Shown one piece after another: positions 1 to 9,945 of a stretch of 64,000 bases of DNA (the first letter of the stretch is position 1; every line of letters starts with the position of its first letter). The notes beneath the pieces are model-generated. The model was not told the origin of the DNA, made no database searches, and worked only from the letters and a program-made list of their open reading frames with translations. The stretch is from Prorocentrum cordatum. Its lineage: Eukaryota > Sar > Dinophyceae > Prorocentrales > Prorocentraceae. A program made the position numbers and the translations under genes. Location: contig CAUYUJ010020679.1 in the NCBI GenBank assembly GCA_963575745.1, positions 88,458 to 152,457 on the forward strand, given 5' to 3'.

Positions 1-86
1 CATACCTCGCTCTTTCCGGTACCTGGGCCGACACGGAAACGGAAGAGTGGACCAGGAACTTGCCTGGGAAGGCTCACGCACCTTTC

Positions 87-640
87 GCTCTTGGGAGCCT
101 TGGTGGTAAGAGCTTGTTACGACGCCACTCGCTCTTGGGAGCCTTGGTGTTCAGAGACTTCTACGTTGCCGCTCGCTCCTGGTAGCCTTGGTGTTGAGAG
201 TTGTTTACGGCACCGTTCGCTCTTGGGAGCCTTGGTGTGCACGAGTTTGCCACGTCACCGTTCGCTCTTGGGAGCCTTGGTGGAAAGAGCTTGTTACGCC
301 ACCACTCTCTGTTGGGAGCCTCGGTGTTCACAGATTTGTATGTTGCCGCTCGCTTTTGAGAGCCTTGGTGTGACGAGCTTTTTACGCCACCTTCGTGCTT
401 GGGAGCCTTGGTGTGACGAGCTTTTTACGTCACCTTCGTGCTTGGGAGCCTTGGTGTGAAGAGCTTGTTACGTCGCCGCTCTCCGTTGGGAGCCCTAGTG
501 TTCAGAGACTTTTACGTTGCCGCTCGCTCTTGGGAGCCTTGGTGTGACGAGCTCTTTACGTCATAGCGTTTTGGGGAGCCTTGGTGTCAAGAGCTTGTCA
601 CGTCACCGCTCGCTGATGGGAGCCATGGTGTTCTTGATTG
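87..640. repeat. 44-bp tandem repeat array
   Basis: About twelve diverged copies of a 44-bp unit built around TTGGGAGCCTTGGTGT followed by a segment like GACGAGCTTTTTACGTCAC. The period was counted between successive TTGGGAGCC words near 95, 139 and onward. Reading frames across the array translate as repeated Trp-Glu-Pro or Ser-Leu-Gly-Val blocks, which is what a period not divisible by three gives in all frames, so no protein is proposed. Bases 1-86 contain CGCTCTTTCCGGTACCTG, which resembles a stretch near 1392 (CGCTCTTTCTGTTACCTG), so the same interspersed segment may occur twice. Confidence 0.85.
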
Positions 641-1230
641 TCTCTGAGGCCTCGTCGGGGTCTTCTTGGGGGCCGTGTTGCCTTGTGGAGCACATTCGGG
701 CCGTCTTGGGGCCCTTGTGGGCCGTCTTGGGTCGTCTTGGAGGCCATTAGCCGTCTTGGGGCTCTCTCGGGGGCCTCTTGGGGGCCCTCTAGGGAGCCTC
801 GTTGGGATCTATTAGGGCTATCTGGGGCCGTCTTGGAGCCCTCTCGGGCCGTCTTGGAGACCTATTGGACCGTTTGGGGCCACTCTGGGGCTGTCTTGAG
901 GCCCTCTTGGAATGTGTTCAGGCCCGTTCGGGGGCCTCTGGGGCCGTCTTGCGACGATCTTTGTTTGGAGCCTCTTGAGCCGCTTTGGACCGTTCTTGAC
1001 CAGAAAAAAAAAAACAAACAAAACCATACAAAAAGCAGAGAAACATCAATGTCGTTTGCCCCTGGGGGGGCCCTCTCGAGAGCCCCTGGAGGGCCTCTGG
1101 AGCCGTCTTGAGGCTCTCTTGGGCCGCCTGGAGGCCATGTGAGGCTCTCTTGGGCCCATCTTGGTGCCCTGAGGAGCTGTTTTGGGGCCCTCTTGGGCCG
1201 TCTTGGAGCCCTTGGGCCGCGTCCTTCAAA
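641..1230 (+). repeat. degenerate GGGCCGTCTTGG repeats, G-rich orientation
   Basis: Short degenerate units of about 12 to 15 bp such as GGGCCGTCTTGGGGCCCTC and GGAGCCCTCTTGG fill this stretch, broken by an A-rich patch at 1002-1050. The top strand is G/T rich. Reading frames here give Gly/Leu/Trp/Pro-rich strings with no domain and are not called as genes. Confidence 0.8.
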
Positions 1231-1558
1231 AAAATACGAAGAAACGAACCGTGGCAGCCGCCCAGGAGCCGCTTCACTCGAAAAAAGTCAAAGAAAGGTG
1301 GTCATTACACTCGATGTCCGCGACCTTCGCCCCTCCCCTGGAACCCCTCCCTTTAGGGCTTGGCCCCACCTGAACGTCATCACTCGTACATCGCTCTTTC
1401 TGTTACCTGCTTGGCATGGGGACGGAAAGCGCGTTTATTTTGTGAGAGCGCGAGGTCGCTGGCTTAGTGTCTTGGGGCCCTGTTGGTGTTACGGCTTCGG
1501 TACGACGTACATAAATCTAGCAACCAACCTTGCGAAAATCAATCAATATTGAATTTGC
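1231..1558. other. non-repetitive spacer, no gene seen
   Basis: This is a unique-looking stretch between two blocks of the GGGCCGTCTTGG repeat. It contains a segment near 1385-1435 resembling bases 1-50 of the window. I see no reading frame with recognisable protein character. Confidence 0.5.
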
Positions 1559-1862
1559 GGGACTTCCTGGGGGTCCTTTTGGGGTTCTTTTGGGCCGTCT
1601 TGGAGCCCTTTTGAGCCGTCACGGGACCCTCCTGGGCCGTCTTGGCGGGCTTAGGCAGTCTTGGGGCCCTCTTGGGGCCTTCCTGGGTCCCCATGGGGAC
1701 ATCCTGTGGCCCTCTTGGGGCTCTCTTGGGAGCATTTTTAAACCGTAATGGGCCTCTCTTGGGCCGTCTCGGGGCTCTGTTGGACAGTCTTGACGCCCAC
1801 TTGGGCCGTCTTGGCGGCCCTCTGGGGCCGTCTTGGTGCGGTCTTGGGGGATGGGCCGAAGG
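1559..1862 (+). repeat. degenerate GGGCCGTCTTGG repeats, second block
   Basis: Same family and orientation as 641-1230, with units such as TTGGGCCGTCTTGGAGCCC and TTGGGGCCCTCTTGGGG. The block stops near 1862, where unique sequence begins, and the reverse-complement version starts about 150 bp further on. Confidence 0.8.
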
Positions 1863-2009
1863 CCATTAGATCCGCCACCCCGTTGGCTTGCCACAGGGGT
1901 GCTTGGCGCGCCAGATTTCAGGAGGTTGCTGGTTCTTTTAGAACTCCCCCTGGGGCTTCGGCCCAGCGCGCCGCGCCGGCCACTTGGAAAATATACACAT
2001 CAGTGCAGT

Positions 2010-2612
2010 CCTCGCCCAAGATGGCCCAAAATGCATTCCAAGATGCCTCCCCGACGGCCGATGTGGCCCACGATGGCCTCCAAGATGCCTCCAAGACGGC
2101 GAAGATGGCGAAGATGGCGCCAAGAGAGCGCAAGATGGCCCCCAGTGCACCCAAAACGGCCCAAGATGGCGTCAAGATGGCCCATAACGGCCCACAAGGT
2201 CCGCAAGTACCCCCCAAGAGGCCTCCAAGACTGCCCGAGAGGCCCCCAAAAGGGTCTCCAGGACCAAAGAGCCCCCAAGGATCGCGCCAAGGTCACCCAA
2301 GACACCTCCAAGATGGCCTCAGAACGGCCCAAGAGGCCCCCGAGACGGCCCCAAGAGGGCCCGAAAACGGCCCAAGAGACCTCCAAGACGCCCAAGATAA
2401 CATTCAAGATGGCCCTGGAGCATACCAACAGGGCCCCAAGTCGGCCCAGAGAGGCCCCCAAGACGGCTTCCGACGGCGTCAGACGGGGCAGGAACGCCCT
2501 AAGACGGGCAAAGAGGCACCCGACAGACCCGAGGCCACCCCAAGACCTCCAGGGGGCTCCCAGGAAGCTCCCAGGAGGCCCGACGGTGCCCCCAGAGGCT
2601 CCCAAGATGCCC
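2010..2612 (-). repeat. same repeat in inverted orientation (GGCCCAAGACGG)
   Basis: Units such as CAAGATGGCCCAAAACGGCC and GGCCCCAAGAGG are reverse complements of the repeat at 641-1862, so the family changes strand across 1863-2009. The block ends in a short (TCC)n run at 2613-2660. Long open frames through this region are compositional and carry no domain. Confidence 0.8.
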
Positions 2613-2660
2613 CCTCCTCCGCCTCCTCCTCCTCCTCCTTCTCCTCCTCATCCTCCTCCT

Positions 2661-2830
2661 GATCTTCCCGCCATCCTCCCAAAAGTGTTCCCCAAAGGGT
2701 TTCCACAACGGCTGGAAGAACACATAGTCCAACAGCTTGGCAGAGCTCTTGCCACATCGCTCGGCCACATGGGCGAATCCAAAAGGCCGGGGGCGGCGGT
2801 GATTCGCAGCAGGCGTCTTCGAGATACATC
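2661..2830 (-). other. possible distal exon (weak)
   Basis: This is a unique stretch between a (TCC)n run and the tetranucleotide tract. On the minus strand one frame reads like ordinary protein, with segments such as FGFAHVAERCGKSSAKLLD and FFQPLWKPFGEHFWEDGG. It could be a downstream exon of the minus-strand gene at 4000-6790, separated from it by about 1.2 kb of simple repeats. The other two frames are also open, and I found no domain, so this stays tentative. Confidence 0.2.
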
Positions 2831-3560
2831 CATATTTATACATATATATATATACATACATACATACATACAAACATGCATGCGTACATATATACATACG
2901 TACGTACGTACGTACGTACGTACGTACATACATACATACATACATACATACATACATACATACATACATACATACATGCATGCATACATGCATACATGCA
3001 TGCGTGCATGCATGCATGCATACATACATACAGACAGACAGACAGACAGACAGACATGCATACATACCTACCTACATACCTACATACATGCATACATACA
3101 TACATACATGCATGCATACATACATACATACATACATATATGCATACATACATACATACATGCATGCATACATACATACATGTATACATACGTATATGCA
3201 TGCATACATACATACATACGTACATGCATACATACATATATACATACATACATGAATACATACATACATACATACAATGCATGCATGCATGCATGCATGC
3301 ATGCATGCATGTATGCATACATGCATACATGCATACATGCATACATGCATACATACATACATACAGACAGACATACATATCTACACCTATACATGCATAC
3401 ATGCATACATGTATACATGCATACATGCATACATACATACATACATGTATACATACATACATGCATGCATGCATGCATGCATGCATGCATGCATGCATGC
3501 ATGCATACATACATACATACATACATACATACATACATACATACATGTGTGTACTGTACG
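2831..3560. repeat. (CATA)n / (CATG)n tetranucleotide tract
   Basis: About 730 bp of nearly pure 4-bp repeat, mostly CATA with CATG, CGTA and CAGA variants in runs. It gives long open frames on both strands encoding His/Tyr/Ile/Thr or Met/Cys/Val/Tyr periodic strings, which are artefacts of the repeat. If the minus-strand gene continues to 2661-2830, this tract lies in an intron. Confidence 0.95.
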
Positions 3561-3995
3561 CAGAGAGACAGAGAGAGGGGGGGGAACCACAAAATACATA
3601 GGAGATAAAGAGAAAGAGTGAGAGTGAGAGAGAGAGAGGCAAAGAGAGAGAGGGAGCCACAGGGAGAGATATGAAGATACTGAGAGAGGAAAACAGTAGA
3701 GGACACGACGGAGAGAAAGAGAGAGATAGCACGAGCGAGGGAGAGAAAGAGAAGACAGAAGCGAGCGAAGGAAAGAAAGAGAAGAGCAAGAGAGGAAGGG
3801 AGAGAAAACATGGCCACAGAGAGAAGCGGGGAGAGACAGAGGCAGAGAATGCAACGAAAAAACGAGAAGAGACAGACACACATTCAGACTGGCGGAGAGA
3901 CATGCATGTTGGACATGGTAGCAATACTGAAACGGATGTAGAGAGAGAGAGAGACAGAGAGAGAGAGAGATGGAGGGCCAGAGGCGAAGGACAGC
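3561..3995. repeat. GA-rich (polypurine) tract
   Basis: Purine-rich top strand made of GAGA, GAAAGAGA and similar words, continuous with the tetranucleotide tract. On the minus strand this is a long CT-rich stretch directly downstream of the last recognisable coding segment of the 4000-6790 gene. It may be intron or 3' flank of that gene. Confidence 0.85.
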
Positions 3996-4004
3996 GAAAG
4001 GTTG

Positions 4005-6790
4005 AATGCAGGGCTGGGGTGAGCCCCGCACAACCCAAGAAGGACGTCCTTGGGAGCTTCGGCTTGTCGTAGAAGATCCCCTCGCCGTGCCTGTCGCCCA
4101 CGACGAAGTACACGCGCCCCTCGGGCTCCGCCCCGGGCTCGGGCACCGTGGTCTCGAACGCAACCGACAACGTGTACCTGAAGGGGCCCAGGGACACACT
4201 TGTTTTGGTCTGCGGGTCGAGAGCGAGCCTCTTCCGGTTAAAAGCTAGGCGGGCTACGCTAAGCTCTAATTGGGGAGACAGAGCACAGGCGGGCGGGGCC
4301 TCAGGCGGCCGGAGGGCGGGCCAGGGTGCAGGCGGTGCCGACATGGCCCAGGGACACACCAATAAACAGACACAAATAATAACAGGACTCCCCATATTTT
4401 CCCATACGTTCTGGGTCTTCGTCTTCCCCCCCGCTTCCCGTGTCTTCCAATATTTTCTGGGGAACCGACGATGAATTGCGTCTGTGTTGTTTCCCCTCGC
4501 GAGCACCCTGGGCTGAGCACCGGCAGCACGGACACGCTCCGCCTGCCGAACGCGTGGAAGCACGGGCCCCCGGGCGCGCCGCAGGAGGCCGAGAGGGCGC
4601 TGGTCGCCGCGCCGCCCATGCAGAGGAAGATGCCGCACTCCACGTCGAAGAAGTTCACGATGGAGAGTGATGGGCCTGTTTTCCACCACCACCACCATGA
4701 GTTGGAGGGGGGAAGGAGGTGGAGGATGAGGAGGAGGATGAGGAGGAGGAGGAGGAAGACCCCCTCCCCCTCCAACTTATGGTGGTGGTGGAAAACAGGC
4801 CCATCAGAGAGGTCTGCGTCCGCGGGCGCGATGCCGATGAAGACGGGGCGCGTGTCGAGCTCGTCCAGGGGGACCACGGTGAAGCGGAAGTTCTGAGCGT
4901 CCGGCGGCACAAACATGGCGCCGCCGCTCCACTCGTCGTTTCTGAGAACCTCGGGGCGACACCAGCTTTCACACCCACAACGATCCTGGCCACGCCAATC
5001 CTCCTCCTCCTCCTGCTCCTCCTTCTCCTCCGCCTCCTCCTCCTCCTCCTACTCGAATCCTGAGCCCAACTCGGCATGGCCGGGATCGGTGTAGGTGGCT
5101 GGCATTCCCCGACGCCTCCCCGTCCAGCCGCAGGTTCGACGTCTTCCGCTCCAGTCGCAGCGGCCTCGTGAGCACGCCGTCGAGCGCCCCAGCCTCAGCC
5201 GCTGGGGCGGCGGGCAACAACCTGTCCACCACGCCCGCATCGTCGCCGGGCCGGCCGCCGACGGGCGAGGCGGCCAGGGACGGCGGAAAGCGCCTCCAGA
5301 GGGAGAAAAAAGCGCATAAACATAAACTTTCGACGGTCCGCGCAGATTTCTTGGATCCGCGCTGGGCCCCCCTCCTTGGCGCGCAGAGCGCGCCAAGGGC
5401 GGCGCCGGAGGCGCCGCCGGGGGGCTCCAGCGCGGATCCGAGAAACCCGCGCGGAGCGCCAAAAAATTATGTTTATGTGTTTTTTTCTTCTTCGAGCCTC
5501 GCCGGCCTCTGCTTGAGCAAGCCCTCGATCTCCGCCTGCCGGTCAAGGTACCTACCGAGAAAGTCGTCGGGGCCAGCGTCGAGACTGCCGCCGCCGACAG
5601 CCGTGCCGGCCCTGGGCATCGTTTTCTCTGGTGCCGCCAGCGGGTCGGCCGCGTACCCGTCGTACAACTCCCGCACGACAGCGAAATCCGAGTAGGACGC
5701 CCACAGATTCCCATCCCCAGGCGACAGCCTCTGCCTCTCGCCCTCGGGCGCCAGCGCGGGCCTGCTCCCGAGCATGCCGAAGCCTCCTGGGCAAGTCACG
5801 GCCGATTGCCGCAGCCGCGGCAAAGCGGCGACGAGTTTATCGACGCCAGGGCGTCGGGGCTTGCGACGCCAAGGTGCCTTGGCGGTCTCCGCGGCGGTGG
5901 GAGCTCTGGCAGAGGCGCGCGGCGCTGGAGTTGGCGTCGGCGCTACGCCGCGGGCGCCCGAAGGCAGAGGCTTCCCAGAAAAGCTCGCGAGCCATGTGTC
6001 CCGTGTGCGGCTGTCCCCGGCCGCCAACATCAGCGTGCGCCGCTGCGTCGGGAGCTGCTCCTCCTCACCTGGGCCCCCCTGCAGCGGGGCGTAGGTGAGG
6101 CTGAACGGGTACAGCGCGTCCCCGTCGCCACTGGCACCGCTGCAGGACAGCGCCTCCCCGCTGACACTGCGGGCCGTGCCCACGCCGGCCCCAGGCACGA
6201 ACGACCGCCACGCCGCCGCCACGACCGGCCTCCTCCAGTCCGCGTTCAGGAACAGCTCCTCGCTCTCTTCGACGGTCCTTGGCGGCGCGCAGCGGGGGGG
6301 GTAGGGGGAGGGGGAAGGCTTCCTAAAAGGGGACTGCTCCTTGGAAGGCGCCGGCCTTACACGTGTAGAGAAGGCCCGCGCCTGCCAAGAAGCAGGGGGG
6401 GGTTTGGGAAGCCTTCCCCCCTCCCCCTACCCCCCTCTGCGCGTGGCCGAGGTCCCTGGGCGCGTGGCCGGCTTGAAGGAGATGCAGCCGTCGCCGTGGC
6501 GCCGAAAGTGGAAGGGCTCCCACGCCGAGGCAGCACAGGAGCCCGCCTGCCGCGCCACGAGGAGGACGCCCTCGGCGAGGCGAGGGGAGGCTCGCCCGCC
6601 GCGCTGCGACCTCGTGGGGCGGAAAAAAGTACTCGAATCCGCACCACGTCGTGGCGACGGTGGCCTCCCACGGCCTCCCAGGAGGCCCATCTCCAAGGCG
6701 CCTCCCGCGGTGGCGTCTAGGGCCTCCCAGGAGGCCCGAAAAGGAGAGAGCGAGGCAAAAAGCAGCCGCATTGGCACCTCTTCCAACTCC
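4005..6790 (-). CDS. multi-exon gene: PH-like segment plus possible SPRY-like sandwich
   Basis: This is the only probable cellular gene in the window. Coding character on the minus strand passes through several blocks. Block 6790-6431 includes WEPFHFRRHGDGCISFKPA. Block 6277-5498 includes FSLTYAP then TLMLAAGDSRTRDTWLASF, which looks like the last strands and the Trp-bearing helix of a pleckstrin-homology domain. Block 5293-5053 includes ERKTSNLRLDGEASGNAS. Block 4985-4812 includes NDEWSGGAMFVPP and DTRPVFIGIAPADADLS, and continues at 4662-4500 with VNFFDVECGIFLCMGG. Block 4290-4030 includes GRVYFVVGDRHGEGIFYD. The last three blocks resemble a SPRY/B30.2-type beta sandwich, but that is a guess from pattern. 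Phase-matched introns are visible at 6430-6278 (GT-AG), 5497-5294 (GC-AG) and 5052-4986 (GT-AG). The junction near 4500-4290, the true start and the true end are unresolved. The product is unknown. Confidence 0.55.
4663..4811 (-). mobile_element. introner-like inverted-repeat insertion, 139 bp, TSD GAGAG
   Basis: The 139-bp segment at 4668-4806 begins TGATGGGCCTGTTTTCC and ends with its reverse complement. The TIRs continue through CACCACCACCA and AGTTGGAGGGGG, giving roughly 40-bp arms around a GAG/GGA-rich core. It is flanked by the direct repeat GAGAG at 4663-4667 and 4807-4811, as expected of a target-site duplication. It splits the minus-strand gene between ADADLS and SIVNFFDVECG. Insert plus one TSD is 144 bp, a multiple of three, and the host frame stays open across it. 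I could not place a phase-compatible GT, GC or GA donor with an AG acceptor, so it may be an unusual intron or an in-frame 48-codon insertion. Confidence 0.75.
4986..5053 (-). other. short (GGA)n intron, GT-AG
   Basis: Minus-strand intron of about 67 nt at 5052-4986, almost entirely GGA/GAG repeats, between CGA/GT and CAG/GAT. Both junctions are phase 0, joining GLRIR to DRCGCESWCRPEVLRNDEWSG. It has no inverted repeat, unlike the neighbouring introners. Coordinates are given high to low because the gene runs on the minus strand. Confidence 0.45.
5292..5500 (-). mobile_element. introner-like element forming a GC-AG intron, TSD GAGGC
   Basis: On the minus strand the intron runs from 5497 to 5294 (204 nt), with a GC donor and an AG acceptor preceded by a CT-rich run. 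Splicing preserves frame (GCG AG / G CGC). The intron interior is an inverted repeat: both ends carry ACATAAACATAA followed by a diverged segment ending in GGATCCGCGCTGG, with a GC-rich centre. The motif GAGGC is present at both junctions (minus-strand 5500-5496 and 5296-5292), consistent with a target-site duplication that supplies the splice-site bases. Confidence 0.75.
6278..6442 (-). mobile_element. introner-like element forming a GT-AG intron
   Basis: A palindromic insertion has arms GCGCAG(C/A)GGGGGG then TAGGGGGAGGGGG and AAGGCTTCC, pairing 6288-6332 with 6398-6442. A GT donor at 6430-6429 and an AG acceptor ending at 6278 on the minus strand are phase-compatible (GG / G ACC). They join the ATRPGTSATR region to the TVEESEELFLNADW region. 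The target-site duplication is not clear because the flanks are GC-rich. It is the third such insertion in one gene. Confidence 0.65.
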
Positions 6791-7310
6791 TTTCAGCAGG
6801 GACCGACCGTCCCGGCATTCCTGTAGTCCTACCACGCAATCTTCTTAGAACCCCAAAACGTTCTAAGAGCAAAAGCAACGTGTTCTTAGAACACAAGCCC
6901 GATGTGATAAAACAGGACAGCCCCAACCAGAAACGCTCTAAGAACATCTCGTGGGAGCCACAAAAAAGGGTCCTTAGAGCATTGCTTGGTGGGGCTACAG
7001 ACGACCCAGGACGCTTCGCCGCTGCTTGAGACTCCTGGCGACCCCCGCGCGCGCGGCCGCAGCCCGGCCGGGACGGAGGCGCTCCGGTGCAGGCCGCCCC
7101 CGCCGGTGCGCGGAGCGGCGGCCTGCACCATGCGGCGCGGCAGGGCGGGGGCCCTCCCCGGCCGGCGGCGCCCTCGGCGCCTCGAGCACGGGGCCACGGG
7201 CCGTACAGGGGCATCAGATGCGAACCCTGTGGCCCAGGATGCCCCCCAGACTTAAGTCGGGCCTGTCCCCCCTACAAGGGGATGTTCGACGAAAAATAAA
7301 TAATATCAAC
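6791..7310. other. intergenic region with a GC-rich hairpin
   Basis: No convincing gene is seen here. A 13-bp perfect inverted repeat, GGTGCAGGCCGCC at 7086-7098 and its complement at 7117-7129, would form a stem with an 18-nt loop. Repeated TTCTAAGAAC/TTCTTAGAAC words occur at 6840-6960. Part of this could be the 5' region of the minus-strand gene. Confidence 0.4.
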
Positions 7311-7320
7311 AAAAAAAAAA

Positions 7321-7354
<34 letters not shown>
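7311..7354 (+). repeat. poly(A) tract
   Basis: Runs of A broken by two C residues, about 44 bp. It follows unique sequence ending at 7310 and could mark the 3' end of an old retroposed sequence on the plus strand, but I see no source gene or flanking duplication. Confidence 0.7.
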
Positions 7355-7356
<2 letters not shown>

Positions 7357-8480
7357 ATCGTCCAAAAATTGTCCAGAAACAGTCTGGGGACTACTTTTTG
7401 AATATGTTTTGGCCCTTCGAGGGCATCTTTGGGGTATTTTTCATTTTTCCTCGACCCTGTAGGGGGACACGCCCGACATGACCCCAGACCCCCCGAAACT
7501 AATATTGGTGGCGTGACGACGGGGGGGGGAACGTGAGTGGACAGGAAGATGCGAGCCCCCAAAGCACCGCCTCTACTGAGATCGACATTGAGGTCGGGGG
7601 CGTGGCGGTGATTGAGAGCCTCCCTCGAGTGTGTGTGAGGGTTCGAATCATTTGTCCATTTGCTGGAGCACCCCAAGCAGACTTGGCGGGACTCAGGCGG
7701 GCATGCTGCACAGTCGTGACAACCGTTTCTGCAATTTGCCATTGGGACGCACAGGGACATACTAATACTACATGCCCTTCTCGGAGGCGCGCGTGCGACC
7801 CGAACATGTATTATACCCACCTTGCAGTAGATCGTTTCCCGAGCGGTGGGGCCAGAAAGAGCCCGCCACGACGCATATACTATAAGATTTCTCGGTGTGC
7901 ACGGCGCCCCTGGGGGGGGGGGGGGGCGACACACATATAGTATAAGTATGTCGGGTTGACGCCGATGCCATGATGATGATATTTCCTACCCCCCTAAAAA
8001 GATTCCGGGCATGGCGTGAGGCCTGCGTCAGTCGGCGGAGCAGTTTCCGATCCGCCTGATGCTTATCGCTCTTTTACCCCAAAAAACTGGATCGGAAACT
8101 GGTCCGCGCCAAACCCCACGAACGATCGAGCGGGATGCGCCCACGCGCGGAGTAGTTACAGCCAACCTGTATGATAAGGATGTGCGGTAAGGATGCAAGG
8201 GCCTTGGAGGGCCATGCTAACGTTTCGTCGAACGAGGTTGGCCAGCGAAAGTCGCTGAGGATGGGCCAAAGTGGCAAGAATGCAAGGGTACCCTTGGGAG
8301 GGTTGCCCATCCTTCTCATGCGGGTTGACTGTAGAATATTTCTACTCCCAGCTACTCCGCGCTGATGCGCTGTTGGCGAAGGCGGATTGAAAGAAACCTT
8401 CGTCACGGTGCTCCTCTTCCCCTTCGGGGAGGGGTCCACCTATCCCCCTCCCCCCCTCCCCTGGACTTTGATGGAGCTGG
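7355..8480. other. unique intergenic DNA with nested inverted repeats at 8041-8367
   Basis: No gene is recognised. CAGTTTCCGATCC at 8041-8053 is mirrored at 8089-8101 (13-bp stem, 35-nt loop). GCGCGGAGTAG ... CCAACC near 8136-8167 is mirrored, with an internal insertion, by GGTTG ... CTACTCCGCGC near 8323-8363. The nesting could be a degraded MITE. A G-run of 12 lies at 7914-7926. Confidence 0.4.
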
Positions 8481-8499
8481 TCGCGGCGCGTTGGAGCCT

Positions 8500-9150
8500 C
8501 TAGGATGGCCCAAGACGGCTCCAAGAGGGCCTCAGGATTGCAAGCTGGCCTACAAGATGGCTCCAGATAGCACAAGATCGCTCAGGATGGTTTCCAAGAC
8601 GCTCCAAGAGGCCCCAAGACCGCCCCATGACGGCTCCAAGTGGCCAAAGAGCTCCCCAAGGAGGCCCCGAAGAAGCCAAAATCCTTCCAAAGCCTGAGGT
8701 GAATCAATGTCTTGCTTTATCGCCTGTTCGTTTACAGTGGCCAGCCGAGGCCTTCAGATGCCTCCAAGAAGGCCCAAGAGGGCCCCAGGAGAGGCCCAAT
8801 TTGAGCCCCAAGACGGCCCCAAGAGCGCCAAAGAGCGATCCAAGAGCGCCCCAAGAGCGCCCCAACAAGCGATTGTTGGGGCTCCCGTGGGGGGTCCCCA
8901 GTTGAAGCTCCCCTCCTCTTTTTTGATCAATGTCTTCCAAGATCATTCAGAGAGCGCCCGCAAAGCTCCCAAGAGCGCCCCAAGAGGGCCCCAATAGGCG
9001 CCCAGACGGCCCCAAGAGGCGCCCAAAGGGCATCCAAGAGGCCCCAAATAGACACCCAAGAGGCCTCAAGAGGATCCCCGAAGCACCCAAGACGCTCAAA
9101 GGCGGCCGTGGGATCGCCAAGATGCCCCCCCAGACGCCCCAAAACGCTTC
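8500..9150 (-). repeat. CCAAGACGGCC-type degenerate repeats
   Basis: This is the same family as 2010-2612 in the same C/A-rich orientation (GCCCCAAGACGGCCCCAAGAG, GCGCCCCAAGAGGC), interrupted by a unique patch around 8690-8755 and another near 8880-8940. Open frames here are compositional. Confidence 0.75.
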
Positions 9151-9189
9151 TAAAAAACATTCATGAGTCATATGAAGAGACTCCGAGAG

Positions 9190-9690
9190 GCATAGACCGG
9201 CGTCTGTCTCTTCTGTTCGCCGCCCTGTTCCTTCTCCTCATCCTCCTCCTCATCCTCCTCCTTCTCCGCCTCCTCCTCCCCCTCCTCCTCCTCCCCCTCA
9301 TCCTCCTGCTCCTCATCCCCCTCCTGTTACTCCTCCTTTTCCTCCTCCGCATCTGCTTACGCTTCCTCCTCCGTCGCCTGTAATCCTTCTGCTCGCCCTC
9401 TTCCATCTCATCCTTTTCCTATTATGTTTCCTGGTGTTTTTCCTCCTCCTCCCCCTCTTCCTGTTCATCCTCAACCTCCTCCTCCTCCTTCTCCTCCTCC
9501 TCCTCGTGTTGTTTCCACTTTACGGGATTGCGCCGCCGTCGCTAACCGCCCGTGGTCGGAAGAAAGCGAGAGTGTCCAGTCGTCGTCCTCCTTCTGCTCC
9601 TCCTCCTCATCCTCCTTCTCCTCCTCCTGCTCCTCCTCCTGCTCCTGCTCCTCCTCATCATCATCATCCCCCTCCCCTTATTCTGAATAT
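9190..9690. repeat. (CTC)n trinucleotide tract
   Basis: Interrupted CTC/TCC repeats broken by a short unique stretch around 9500-9590. Encoded Leu, Ser or Pro runs on one strand and Arg/Glu/Gly runs on the other are not credible proteins. Confidence 0.9.
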
Positions 9691-9945
9691 TATTATTACT
9701 GCTAGTATCATTATTGGTTTTAGTAGTCTTCATAATCTTCTTAACACTAGTATCCATAATATTATTCTTGTTACAAAGAATAATAGTATTAGTATCATTC
9801 GCACTGCAATATGTATTATTACTACTCCGTTTCATAGTATTATGACTAGTGTCACCATTATCATGAATAGTAATACTAGTAGTGTTAAGATTGCGATTGT
9901 TCTGTATTACTAGTATCATTATTTCTACTGTTATTAACATCAGTT
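9691..9945. repeat. degenerate A/T-rich TAGTATCATTATT repeats
   Basis: Imperfect trinucleotide-like repeats (ATT, TAG, TAC, ATC) between the CTC and CAT tracts; probably a decayed microsatellite. No gene seen. Confidence 0.7.

Noticed and set aside
87-640. CRISPR array
   Set aside because: The 44-bp units are contiguous diverged tandem repeats without distinct spacers, and the DNA is eukaryotic.
1833-3608. 591-codon plus-strand open frame, and 620-codon minus-strand frame at 2836-4698
   Set aside because: Both run through the CCAAGACGGCC and CATA repeats; their length comes from repeat periodicity and they contain no domain.
7620-7660. tRNA B-box-like GGTTCGAATC
   Set aside because: No matching A box or cloverleaf could be built around it.
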